This document shows, in pieces, positions 1 to 8,505 of a stretch of DNA of 28,435 nt. The notes beneath the pieces were generated by a model, which worked only from the letters and a program-made list of their open reading frames with translations, made no database searches and was not told the DNA's origin. Position 1 is the first letter of the stretch; each line of letters opens with the position of its first letter. Source of the DNA: Actinomycetes bacterium (GTDB lineage: Bacteria > Actinomycetota > Acidimicrobiia > Acidimicrobiales > Acidimicrobiaceae); assembly GCA_021844725.1 (NCBI GenBank), contig JAKBSX010000001.1, positions 1 to 28,435 of the forward strand, given 5' to 3'. The position numbers were made by a program, and so were the translations under genes.

Positions 1-629
1 AAACAAAATTCACCCCCTTCTATCTTCATGAAAATGGTGTGCTGGTTGAGCACGAGCATTGGCCTTACGAAGGAAGTGACTCATTCGAGGACTCACCATG
101 GATGCGGGGATCGCTCAGATACGAGAGCCCGGCTTTTGTGGAAGAAACCGAAGTAGTTGGCCCAATTCGCCTCAAGCTCTTCGCCGCAACGACAAGCACC
201 GACATTAATTGGATCGTCTCACTCCTTGAAATTGACTCCGAGGGTAATGAACGAATCCTAACTAAAGGTTGGCTAATGGGCTCTCACCAAGAACTGGATT
301 TAGAAAAGACAACACCTTGGGAGCCCGTCCACACCCACTCCCATAACGAGCCATTGGCACCAAAAAAGATCTATGAATTTGACATAAAGATAGTTCCTAC
401 AGCCAACCTCTTCCGAGCGGGCTCAAAAGTTGGATTGAAGATCAGTTGTGCCGATAGCCCACCTAAGACTCCACTTGAGAGAATTGGAACTTGAAGCTTG
501 ACCAGGACTGCCATATCCAGAGTTACTGTCTTCCACAATGAAGACTATCCATCGTACCTCTTATTGCCGATTACAAAGGGAAACGTCCTTAGCACCTATT
601 ATTCAGGGGGCGTATCTGTAGGGAACTAA
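1..629 (+). pseudogene. CocE/NonD-type hydrolase, C-terminal part, interrupted by in-frame TGA
   Basis: The reading frame is already open at the window edge (codons from position 3), so this is the 3' part of a larger gene. The visible protein resembles the C-terminal jelly-roll domain of the X-Pro dipeptidyl-peptidase/CocE/NonD hydrolases: a FYLHENGVL segment near the start, then EHEHWPYEGSDSF, and a GPIRLKLFAATTSTDINW strand pair. The frame stops at TGA 492-494. The same frame then continues without a shift to TAA 627-629, and that downstream part (VTVFHNEDYPSYLLLP) looks like the normal end of this domain. This suggests a single nonsense change, for example GGA to TGA in a Gly codon. The catalytic alpha/beta-hydrolase domain lies outside the window and cannot be judged. 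The product may be a slightly truncated protein lacking about 45 residues, or the gene may be dead. Family assignment is by motif memory only. Confidence 0.7.
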
Positions 630-638
630 ACCGCCCCC
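606..638 (+). terminator. GC-rich stem-loop spanning the hydrolase stop codon
   Basis: GGGGGCG (606-612) pairs perfectly with CGCCCCC (632-638) around a 19-nt loop that contains the TAA stop at 627-629. There is no T-tract after it and the loop is large, so it is a poor intrinsic terminator. It could act as an mRNA 3' stabiliser. Confidence 0.3.
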
Positions 639-978
639 ACACAAACAGTTCGACAGAATTAGATCGGGAGCAATGTCAAAGGAACATCGATATTGAAAGA
701 GCGAGTGCCTAATTTAATCTGCCATGCACCAATCCTGTGCAGATCGTGAGCACAATCCAGATCATACCATTCCTGGGTGCCATTTGTGGCATCCGTCAAT
801 AGCTGGCGTTTGCCTGTCTCCTACACTTTATAATCAGTCCTGCTAAAATCGAATTCCGGCAGCATCCCGTTAGCAATTGGCGGATTGAGCCATCGACAAG
901 CGAGAGGGCATTACCTGTAATCATCGGGCACACATGGAGAAGAGTTAATCTAGCCGAACCGTGTTGTGGCATTAATGC
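630..978. other. Non-coding gap between hydrolase remnant and groEL
   Basis: About 400 bases between the TAA at 629 and groEL hold no convincing gene. A 72-codon minus-strand frame here has no ribosome binding site and no recognisable protein character. I see a small hairpin at 776-794 (TGCCA-TTTG-TGGCA core, no T-tract). At 877-910 there is a stretch resembling the left end of the transposon found at 7999-8033. Nothing else is supported. Confidence 0.6.
877..910 (+). repeat. Possible relic of IS200/IS605 left end
   Basis: This segment aligns with 7999-8033 just inside the left end of the transposon. TTGGCGG is shared, then TTG, then CCAT, then the 14-mer CAAGCGAGAGGGCA, in the same order with one 1-nt gap, giving 28 matches over 35 columns. 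The hairpin that follows in the transposon is absent here. It may be a remnant left by an older insertion. The 14-mer alone would not be significant in a window of this size; the collinear flanking matches are what make it credible. Confidence 0.4.
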
Positions 979-1008
979 AATTGGGAGAGGCATGAGCCCC
1001 TCCCAATT
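979..1008 (-). terminator. Terminator-like hairpin after groEL
   Basis: AATTGGGAGAGG (979-990) faces CCCCTCCCAATT (997-1008) across a 6-nt loop. The one odd position is an A-C mismatch in plus-strand RNA but a G-U wobble in minus-strand RNA. The structure is therefore fully paired only when read from groEL, whose stop lies 24 nt upstream. There is no long U-tract. Confidence 0.6.
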
Positions 1009-1031
1009 TGACATCCAATCAATTACTTACT

Positions 1032-2681
<1,650 letters not shown>

Positions 2682-2708
2682 TTAGCACTCTCGATACTAG
2701 AGTGCTAA
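2682..2708 (-). promoter_or_regulatory. CIRCE operator (HrcA binding site)
   Basis: The sequence is TTAGCACTC (2682-2690), nine bases, then GAGTGCTAA (2700-2708), the exact consensus inverted repeat with N9 spacing. It lies in the 5' leader of groEL. The right arm is also part of a second perfect palindrome, AGTGCTA-A-TAGCACT at 2701-2715, which supplies a third half-site. Confidence 0.95.
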
Positions 2709-2815
2709 TAGCACTTCACGTTAGATCATAATTCGTTCATAGCGAGCTTTGGCCAGATTTTTTACAGATTATTTCGCAATTTGCCGAACTATGGAAAATA
2801 ACTTGGCCTAAGAGG

Positions 2816-3097
2816 CTAAAAAGATCCTCCGGCCACTGCCGGAACGATAGAAATCACCTGGTTGGGTTGCACCTCTGTATTTAGGCCTTCCAAAAATCTA
2901 ACGTCCTCGTCAGCAAGAAATACATTTACAAACCTTCGCAGCGCACCTGATTCATCGAAGATTCGCTCTCCTAAACCGGGGAACTGGGTATCTATTGCTT
3001 TCAGGACTTCCCCGACGGTAGAGCCTTCCACCTTTAACTCTGATTCTCCACCTGTCAAAGATCTAAGCTGCGTAGGTACCCGAACTGTCGTTTCCAT
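2816..3097 (-). CDS. MoaD/ThiS/CysO-like sulfur carrier protein with masked C-terminus
   Basis: This is a 93-residue ubiquitin-fold sulfur carrier. The VRVPTQLRSLTGGES start, the FVNVFLADEDVRFLEGLNT core and IVPAVAGG near the end resemble mycobacterial CysO, which carries sulfide as a C-terminal thiocarboxylate to a PLP-dependent synthase. Unlike standard carriers it does not end in Gly-Gly: two residues, Ser-Phe, follow. Carriers with such tails need a JAMM-type protease to expose the diglycine before adenylation. Its ATG overlaps the thrC stop by one base (TAATG), so translation is probably coupled. No activating E1-like enzyme or protease is in view. Its exact acceptor enzyme is unknown; it could serve cysteine, homocysteine, molybdopterin or thiamine synthesis, with the CysO-like role most likely. 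Confidence 0.85.
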   Translation of the reverse strand: METTVRVPTQLRSLTGGESELKVEGSTVGEVLKAIDTQFPGLGERIFDESGALRRFVNVFLADEDVRFLEGLNTEVQPNQVISIVPAVAGGSF

Positions 3098-4341
3098 TAT
3101 TGATGACTCCTTTGTGACTCATAAACCTTTTTGAATGCCTCTAGGGTCGGCTGGATTACGTAAGTGGGACCTTCTGTATCCGCCAGCGCCTCAACCGTCT
3201 TTAGCCCGTTGCCAGTAATGTAAGCCACCACTTTTTCCTCCGGTCTGACCACACCTTCATTCACCAACCTGGCCAAAGTGGCAATAGTGACACCACCTGC
3301 AGTCTCAGCGAAGATACCCTCTGTGCGGGCCAAAAGCCCCATAGCTTCAACCACTTCCTGGTCGGTCACGGAACCAAAACCACCACCGGTCTTGCGAACC
3401 ACGTCAAGAGCATAAAATCCATCAGCAGGATTTCCAATTGCCAGGGATTTTGCTATCGTGTCTGGTTTTACCGGCTTTATATAGTCGTGGCCGGACTGAA
3501 AGGCAGTTGCGACCGGGGAGCATCCAGCGGCCTGGGCGCCGGAAATCCTCACGTGTGGCTCTTCTTCAAGCAAACCAACCTTGTATAACTCATTGAAGCC
3601 CTTATGGATCTTGGTCAGTTGGCTTCCAGATCCAACCGGGACGACTACGTGGTCTGGCGCCTGCCAGCCCAACTGCTCCGCGACTTCATAGGCCAAAGTC
3701 TTTGATCCTTCGGAGTAGTACGCCCTAACGTTCACATTGACAAAAGCCCAGGTGGGTTCCTCGGATGCAAGTTCGGCACACAAACGGTTCACGTCATCGT
3801 AATTACCATCGATAGCTATTACGTTTCCACCAAAAATCGAAGTACAGATTATCTTCGCCTGCTCGAGATTGGCGGGAATGAATACATACGACTCCATTCC
3901 CGCCCAGGCAGCGTGAGCGGCAACCGAATTGGCAAGGTTACCAGTAGAGGCACAGGCAGCAACCTTAAGCCCCAGCTCCCGAGCCTTTGAAAGCGCCACT
4001 GAAACTACACGATCTTTGAATGATCCGGTTGGATTAACGGTGTCATTTTTCAGCCACAGGTCACTGAGGCCAAGCTCTTTGCCCAGATTTTCCGCCTTTA
4101 CCAGAGGCGTATATCCAACCCCCAAAGATACATAATCGGTGCCTTCAACAGGCAACAGGTCGGCATAACGCCAAATGGTTGCCGGTCCATGCTCGATCTT
4201 TTCCCGGGAAATGGATTTGGCAATAGCCTCGTAATCATACGCTACTTCCAGGGGTCCAAAGCAGTACTCACAGACGTGCAGCGCCTCAATTGGGTAGGTC
4301 TTATGACACTCACGACACTTCAAAGATTGAACAAAAGCCAC
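3097..4341 (-). CDS. thrC: Threonine synthase (zinc-ribbon N-terminus)
   Basis: This PLP enzyme converts O-phosphohomoserine and water to threonine in the cytosol. The 414 residues begin with a zinc ribbon (Cys9, Cys12, Cys24, Cys27), followed by the PLP-binding NPTGSFKDR with Lys109 as the likely Schiff-base lysine, ACASTGNLANS, and a PVGSGSQL glycine loop. The start is GTG at 4341, with GAGGAG six bases upstream. It is the first gene of a two-gene unit with the sulfur carrier, joined by a 1-nt stop/start overlap. That pairing recalls the PLP synthase/sulfur-carrier pair CysM/CysO, so a side role in sulfur transfer is conceivable, but sequence alone points to ordinary ThrC. Confidence 0.92.
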   Translation of the reverse strand: MAFVQSLKCRECHKTYPIEALHVCEYCFGPLEVAYDYEAIAKSISREKIEHGPATIWRYADLLPVEGTDYVSLGVGYTPLVKAENLGKELGLSDLWLKNDTVNPTGSFKDRVVSVALSKARELGLKVAACASTGNLANSVAAHAAWAGMESYVFIPANLEQAKIICTSIFGGNVIAIDGNYDDVNRLCAELASEEPTWAFVNVNVRAYYSEGSKTLAYEVAEQLGWQAPDHVVVPVGSGSQLTKIHKGFNELYKVGLLEEEPHVRISGAQAAGCSPVATAFQSGHDYIKPVKPDTIAKSLAIGNPADGFYALDVVRKTGGGFGSVTDQEVVEAMGLLARTEGIFAETAGGVTIATLARLVNEGVVRPEEKVVAYITGNGLKTVEALADTEGPTYVIQPTLEAFKKVYESQRSHQ

Positions 4342-4607
4342 GCAAATCTCCTCATCGATCGGGCTTTGGCACCTGGCAGGCGACTGCTGGTTGCCGCGGT
4401 ATCATAGGGCCCGTCCCTAAACCGCTCTTGATGATGTCTCAATTAATGCTAAATGATAATCGGATACATGAATTGTAACGACATCAAATTTCCCAAAATT
4501 CCCTGAATACCTTTCAAATCTGATTTTTTCTTCAGCTGAACCATCTATTTGGCAGGTATTTGACAGAAAATGGCAAATAGTTTGGCAATTCAGACAAAGA
4601 TAAAAGG

Positions 4608-5465
4608 GTGGAATTTTCATTAGATCAGGACTACCGAAACTTTATGGAAATGGCCAAAGAAAACAAAATTTCGGTCATTATCCCCGCCAGAAACGAAGAG
4701 AAAACGGTTGGAAAGATCGTTTCAGCACTCGTAAGCAGATACTGCCTAGCAGACAACCAGGTCATCAACCTCATAGTCATCGATGATCACTCAGATGACG
4801 CAACAGCGGAAATAGCAAAAAAGTTTGGGGCAAAGGTGGTTTCCAGGTCTGACCCAAATAAGTCAAACGGAAAAGCAGAAACCGTTTTAGAAGGAATCAC
4901 TCAATTTCCAAGTGATATCTACGTGCTATTTGATGCTGATGTATCAAATTTCTCCCCGATTTGGCTCGAACAGTTGTGTAAGCCCTTGGAAGATCCTTCG
5001 GTTGTGCTTTCGAAAGCCACTTATCAGAGACCGATAACAAATCCGGATTCAAACACTGAAAGATTCTTTGAAGGCGGCCGGGTAACAGAACTGGTAGCCA
5101 GGCCCCTGCTGTCTCTTTTCTTTCCTGAACTGGCCAAGTTTGGCCAGCCGTTATCCGGAGAGGTCGCATTCAGGCACAACCTGATAGAGTCATCATCCTT
5201 TTCGGCTGGATATGGGATTGATGTGGGCATATTGATAGATGTCTATCTAAAGTTCTCGATAGGTTCGATTCAGGAGGTCGACCTTGGACAGCGAACCCAC
5301 AGTCATCAGGATCTAAGCTCACTGTCATCACAGGCGCTTCAGGTAGCCTCCGCAATAATGCAAAGGGCAGGGATTGACATAACATCAGCGCCAGGTTACG
5401 AAAGGATAGTCAGACCGGGTAGTCCGGATGAAAAAGTACCATTAAACGAACTCAGGATCCGCTAG
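4608..5465 (+). CDS. gpgS: Glucosyl-3-phosphoglycerate synthase (GT81 family)
   Basis: This enzyme makes glucosyl-3-phosphoglycerate from a nucleotide-activated glucose and 3-phosphoglycerate, the first step to glucosylglycerate, a compatible solute and a precursor of methylglucose lipopolysaccharides in actinobacteria. Visible motifs are SVIIPARNEEKTVG (GT-A start), IDDHSDDAT, NGKAE, the metal-binding DAD in LFDADVSN, GGRVTELVARPLL, QPLSGE, and GYGIDVGILIDVY. The 285 residues are slightly shorter than mycobacterial GpgS because the tail is short. The GTG at 4608 is chosen because the FSLDQDYRNF segment before the GT-A fold is family-like; no well-spaced ribosome site precedes it, and ATG 4644 is the alternative. 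Its 3' end overlaps the convergent glycerate kinase gene by 14 bp. Confidence 0.88.
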   Translation: MEFSLDQDYRNFMEMAKENKISVIIPARNEEKTVGKIVSALVSRYCLADNQVINLIVIDDHSDDATAEIAKKFGAKVVSRSDPNKSNGKAETVLEGITQFPSDIYVLFDADVSNFSPIWLEQLCKPLEDPSVVLSKATYQRPITNPDSNTERFFEGGRVTELVARPLLSLFFPELAKFGQPLSGEVAFRHNLIESSSFSAGYGIDVGILIDVYLKFSIGSIQEVDLGQRTHSHQDLSSLSSQALQVASAIMQRAGIDITSAPGYERIVRPGSPDEKVPLNELRIR

Positions 5466-6468
5466 GTTCACCCAGAACTTTCCGAAGCACTTTACTGATC
5501 GCAGTTTGAGTTGAGTTCCAAGCTAATTCGTATCCAGCCTCAGAAACAAGTGAATAGAACCGGGAACTGTCGGGGAGCCGGGAATATATATCGGGATCGA
5601 TATCGCCTGTGAGTACCAGATAGGGGATGGACCTATCTATACATAGAGCGACTACCCCTCCAACCACCTTTCCGTTGAAACTCTGATCGTCCAAATAACC
5701 CTCACCAGTGATCACTAGCGAAGCTTCATCCAGGGCTTCATGGAGACCGTTGACCTCCGACACCAAATCAAACCCAGACACAATTGTCCCGCCAATTGCG
5801 GCCAATCCCCCCGCCAGCCCTCCAGCGGCTCCGGCGCCAGGGATCTTAGAAATGTCGACTCCAAAGCGAGTCCGGTAGGTTTTTTCAAGTGCCTGCAGCC
5901 TCCGCGATAGCAGTTCAATCTGAGATGGTGAAGCACCTTTCTGGCCGGCAAACTCGACTGCGGCTTGGCTAAAGCGAGTCTGAACATCGACCGCTACTAT
6001 AAGTTCCACCCCAGCTAGCCTTGATATCGGCTCCAACGCTTCAATGGCCCCCATACCTCCGTCTGTGGTTGCTGATCCTCCACATCCAACGATTATCCGC
6101 TTGGCTCCGGCAAAGACAGCATCCCTGATAAGCTCTCCGACTCCTTTAGTGGTTGCTGTCAGCGGTTGATTAAATTCCGGTCCTCCCACCAAGGAAAGTC
6201 CTATTGCTGCAGCAGATTCAATGATCGCTTGAGATCCATCCAGTTTGTAGTCCGAAGTAATTCTTCTTCCATCCGCACCCGTCACCTTCGCTGATCTGAC
6301 AACTCCGTCAAAAACCGAGAGCAGCCCCTCACCGCCATCTGACATCGGTAATTTCATCACTGAATTACCACACTCCAGAAAGTACTGAGAAATCCATTCA
6401 GCTATTTCGGGAGCGGAAGCTGTCCCCCTGAATTTATCCGGAGCAATGACTACCTTATCTCCCGCCAT
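5452..6468 (-). CDS. Glycerate kinase (GlxK/GarK family)
   Basis: This enzyme phosphorylates D-glycerate with ATP, in this family usually at the 2-position. The start MAGDKVVIAPDKFRGTASAPEIA, the SDGGEG motif near residue 44, the GCGGSATTDGGMG glycine-rich stretch near residue 150, and GAGAAGGLAGGL near residue 210 define family 1 glycerate kinases. Its 338 residues are a little short of the usual 370-380. The ATG at 6468 overlaps the thioesterase stop by one base (TAATG), implying an operon with translational coupling. The 3' end overlaps gpgS tail-to-tail. Phosphoglycerate supply for glucosylglycerate synthesis, or glycerate recovery from it, is an attractive but unproven link. Confidence 0.9.
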   Translation of the reverse strand: MAGDKVVIAPDKFRGTASAPEIAEWISQYFLECGNSVMKLPMSDGGEGLLSVFDGVVRSAKVTGADGRRITSDYKLDGSQAIIESAAAIGLSLVGGPEFNQPLTATTKGVGELIRDAVFAGAKRIIVGCGGSATTDGGMGAIEALEPISRLAGVELIVAVDVQTRFSQAAVEFAGQKGASPSQIELLSRRLQALEKTYRTRFGVDISKIPGAGAAGGLAGGLAAIGGTIVSGFDLVSEVNGLHEALDEASLVITGEGYLDDQSFNGKVVGGVVALCIDRSIPYLVLTGDIDPDIYSRLPDSSRFYSLVSEAGYELAWNSTQTAISKVLRKVLGEPSGS

Positions 6469-6944
6469 TACTCAGTCTCACCTGGACTTAACACCTGGTC
6501 CCTTGCAGCAGGGTAGATGATCAGCTGAGTACAACGGAATTCTGCCATAACCCGGCCTGTATTGACACTTTTGATTTGACTATCCCACACCTGAGTGGTC
6601 CGCCCCAAGTGGATCGCAGTTGCTACTCCAGAAACTGTGCCCAGGGTAGTGGTTGAAAGAAAATTTGATTTCAACTCGATGGTAGTAAAGGTTTGCGCCC
6701 CCTTCGGGAGCGACAGCTGACACCCAACACCGCAAAGTGTGTCAGCCAGTGCAACTATTGAACCGGCATGAAGATAACCATTTGGAGCCAGATGTCTATT
6801 GTCGATTTCAAACGAACCGGAGATTATTCCTTTGTCGAAATTAGTTATCTCAATACCAAGAGCACCAAGCATTCCATAGCTATTCAGTGAAAAGAGCATT
6901 TCTTGAGTGAGAGGCAATTTGAAACTAGAGTCAGAAAAAGACAT
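6468..6944 (-). CDS. PaaI/YdiI-type hotdog-fold thioesterase
   Basis: At 158 residues this is a single hotdog domain of the acyl-CoA thioesterase type. HLAPNGYLHAGSIVALADT (about residues 51-69) corresponds to the family N-G-x-x-H-G-G active-site loop with the second Gly varied to Ala-Gly, and TIELKSNFLST matches the following strand. These enzymes hydrolyse aryl- or acyl-CoA thioesters; the substrate cannot be read from sequence. The ATG start at 6944 is used. The stop shares one base with the glycerate kinase start, so the two are co-translated. No functional connection to glycerate is obvious. Confidence 0.8.
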   Translation of the reverse strand: MSFSDSSFKLPLTQEMLFSLNSYGMLGALGIEITNFDKGIISGSFEIDNRHLAPNGYLHAGSIVALADTLCGVGCQLSLPKGAQTFTTIELKSNFLSTTTLGTVSGVATAIHLGRTTQVWDSQIKSVNTGRVMAEFRCTQLIIYPAARDQVLSPGETE

Positions 6945-7084
6945 GAATTTAGCCTAATAGGTCATCGATAATTCAAAAAACCAGAATCTCAACTTAACAA
7001 CGACCGGGTTTGTTAACTGTTCGGGAATGTCTTCGTGTAGACCCCTAGCCCAAGCTGCCCGCAGACCTTAGTTTGACTAAAAAA

Positions 7085-7897
7085 CTAATTGGCCTTGTCG
7101 GTACCCAGCACGATATTTAAATCTGATGGTTGGACCGGGGGGATCGGAGTTGAAAAAGATAATGGCTTTACCGACGAAGTGCCAAGTCCAATAACAACTG
7201 CCAACTGGTCCGCCTGTTTGAGATACCCCGGTGAATAATAGATAGACGTTACGCTGGCATCTTGGATACTTGCATTAGTGGGTGCAACGACATCGTATCC
7301 ATCCTGGGCCAGTTGATTAGTCATCTTGCCAGCAGCCCCAGCCACCGTCGTACCATTGAAAACTCTCACTGTGATAAGAGAATTGGCCGAGGAGGAAAGT
7401 GCCTGGTTAGATACCGATCCCGATGAACTCGCAGTTGTGGATGGACTTGCTCCACTGGAAGAATTCGCCGACGGTGCCACTGTTTGGGGTAGCACCACCT
7501 GGTCCGGAGTACTTGAACTGCTGGAGCGGGAACTTTGCCCACCGTTAGAAACTGAATTTGCAAAAGTGGTGGATGTTGTCGATTTGGGTGAGGAATTGAC
7601 AGACGTTTTATCCGATGTCTTTTGAGTTGAAGGTAGCGAAGAAAATGCTTTGATGGCAAGGAGTGCTATAGCGAGAATAAGAATTGCACCTTTGCCTGCC
7701 GCCTTAGAGGATAATTGTTTCTTTTTATGAAGCGCAGCCTGCTCTCGCTGAACCCTCATCCGCCCCGCTGTTGTCGAGCGAGGTGACGACCTGCGAGCTG
7801 TAGCCCCGGATGACCGTGATCGACTTGCACCTGCAGAACCAGTCCTCCTTGGATCTGAAGCGCTGGAACTTCGGGAAGACCTACCGCTGCTGGCCAA
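7085..7897 (-). CDS. Membrane-anchored LytR_C-domain protein
   Basis: The 270-residue protein has three parts. Residues 1-60 are Ser/Arg/Lys-rich and presumably cytoplasmic. One transmembrane helix lies at about 70-88 (AILILAIALLAIKAF). A long Ser/Thr-rich linker leads to a C-terminal domain at about 173-240 containing RVFNGTTVAGAAGKMTNQL and GYDV, typical of the LytR_C domain found in actinobacterial envelope proteins. The role is probably cell-wall associated; the catalytic LCP domain found in some LytR_C proteins is absent. The start is TTG at 7897, with GAGGAG six bases upstream. Low-complexity composition at the N-terminus is striking. No partner gene is adjacent. Confidence 0.78.
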   Translation of the reverse strand: MASSGRSSRSSSASDPRRTGSAGASRSRSSGATARRSSPRSTTAGRMRVQREQAALHKKKQLSSKAAGKGAILILAIALLAIKAFSSLPSTQKTSDKTSVNSSPKSTTSTTFANSVSNGGQSSRSSSSSTPDQVVLPQTVAPSANSSSGASPSTTASSSGSVSNQALSSSANSLITVRVFNGTTVAGAAGKMTNQLAQDGYDVVAPTNASIQDASVTSIYYSPGYLKQADQLAVVIGLGTSSVKPLSFSTPIPPVQPSDLNIVLGTDKAN

Positions 7898-7936
7898 GTC
7901 AAACTCCTCTCAAAGACTAGTTCAGACACACAAAGG

Positions 7937-7967
7937 GCCGAATGATACTTAAAATATAGCCGAATGA
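7937..7967 (-). repeat. Direct repeat GCCGAATGA in the LytR_C gene promoter region
   Basis: GCCGAATGA occurs at 7937-7945 and again at 7959-7967, 22 bases start to start, about two helical turns, 40-70 bases before the TTG start of the LytR_C gene. Spacing and placement would suit a tandem regulator site. There is no independent evidence for this. Confidence 0.3.
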
Positions 7968-8031
7968 CGGATATGTAATTACACATTTGTTTATGTATTT
8001 GGCGGTTTGCTACCATATCCAAGCGAGAGGG

Positions 8032-8051
8032 CACCGTCCTTTAGGGCGGTG
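8032..8051 (+). repeat. IS left-end subterminal hairpin
   Basis: CACCGTCC, loop TTTA, GGGCGGTG form an 8-bp stem with one G-T wobble, 12 nt beyond the tnpA stop. The core is identical to the right-end hairpin. In this family TnpA recognises such structures on one DNA strand. Confidence 0.8.
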
Positions 8052-8063
8052 GTGAATTGCCAA

Positions 8064-8483
8064 TTATGCATCTGGTCGGTTCTGTTGTTCGATGTATTGG
8101 CGTAACACCGAAAGAGGTGCCCCGCCGACAGACCCAGCAAAGTAGGAGCCAGACCAGAGTTTATTTGCACGCCAGTAGTGTCGCTGTAGTTCAGGGAACT
8201 CTTGTCTAAGTCGCCGAGCGGAAACCCCTTTCAGGCTGTTCACTAATTTAGATACTGAAACCTTCGGGGGGAAATTCACCAGCAAGTGTACGTGGTTCGA
8301 TTCTCCGTTGAATTCAACCAATTCACACTCAAAGTCGGAGCACACGGAACCCATAATTTCACTCATTCGATCTAGATGAGCGCTTTTGAATACAGGATGG
8401 CGGAATTTTGTAACGAATACCAAATGGACATGCATGGCAAACACACAGTGTCTACCGGCTCTAATGTCTTGCAGTTGCGCCAT
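8064..8483 (-). CDS. tnpA: IS200/IS605 transposase TnpA (Y1 HUH)
   Basis: This is a 139-residue single-strand DNA transposase that cuts and rejoins element ends through a 5'-phosphotyrosine. The HUH motif is His64-Val-His66 in NHVHLLV, and the catalytic tyrosine is Tyr130 in VLRQYIEQQ; RHCVFAMHVHLVFVTKFRHPVF is the usual N-terminus. All key residues are present and the length is normal, so it looks functional. I choose ATG at 8483 rather than the longer frame from 8552, because homologues begin a few residues before RHCV. There is no ribosome site; TATAGT lies six bases before the ATG, suggesting a leaderless transcript. The tnpB start codon is only 12 bases away on the other strand. Confidence 0.9.
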   Translation of the reverse strand: MAQLQDIRAGRHCVFAMHVHLVFVTKFRHPVFKSAHLDRMSEIMGSVCSDFECELVEFNGESNHVHLLVNFPPKVSVSKLVNSLKGVSARRLRQEFPELQRHYWRANKLWSGSYFAGSVGGAPLSVLRQYIEQQNRPDA

Positions 8484-8505
8484 AAACCAACTATAATGGA
8501 AACCG
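8469..8505 (+). promoter_or_regulatory. Promoter of tnpB, overlapping a divergent -10 box for tnpA
   Basis: A perfect TATAAT at 8492-8497 is preceded by TTGCAG (8469-8474) at a 17-bp spacing. It would start RNA near 8505, exactly at an in-frame GTG of tnpB. On the minus strand, TATAGT (8495 down to 8490) would start RNA at the tnpA ATG (8483). The two -10 boxes share four base pairs, so occupation should be mutually exclusive. Confidence 0.5.

Noticed and set aside
480..560. TGA 492 as selenocysteine or a reassigned codon
   Set aside because: The site lies in a non-catalytic C-terminal domain where Sec is not known. TGA also works as an ordinary stop for ispF, coaX and the glycerate kinase gene in this window, so global reassignment is excluded.
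796..1014. 72-codon minus-strand frame before groEL
   Set aside because: No ribosome site, no recognisable protein pattern, and it overlaps the groEL terminator hairpin and the possible IS footprint.
8376..8496. 40-residue N-terminal extension of tnpB
   Set aside because: It runs antisense through tnpA and lies upstream of the TATAAT box; family members start at about the VLRYRYRAYP segment.
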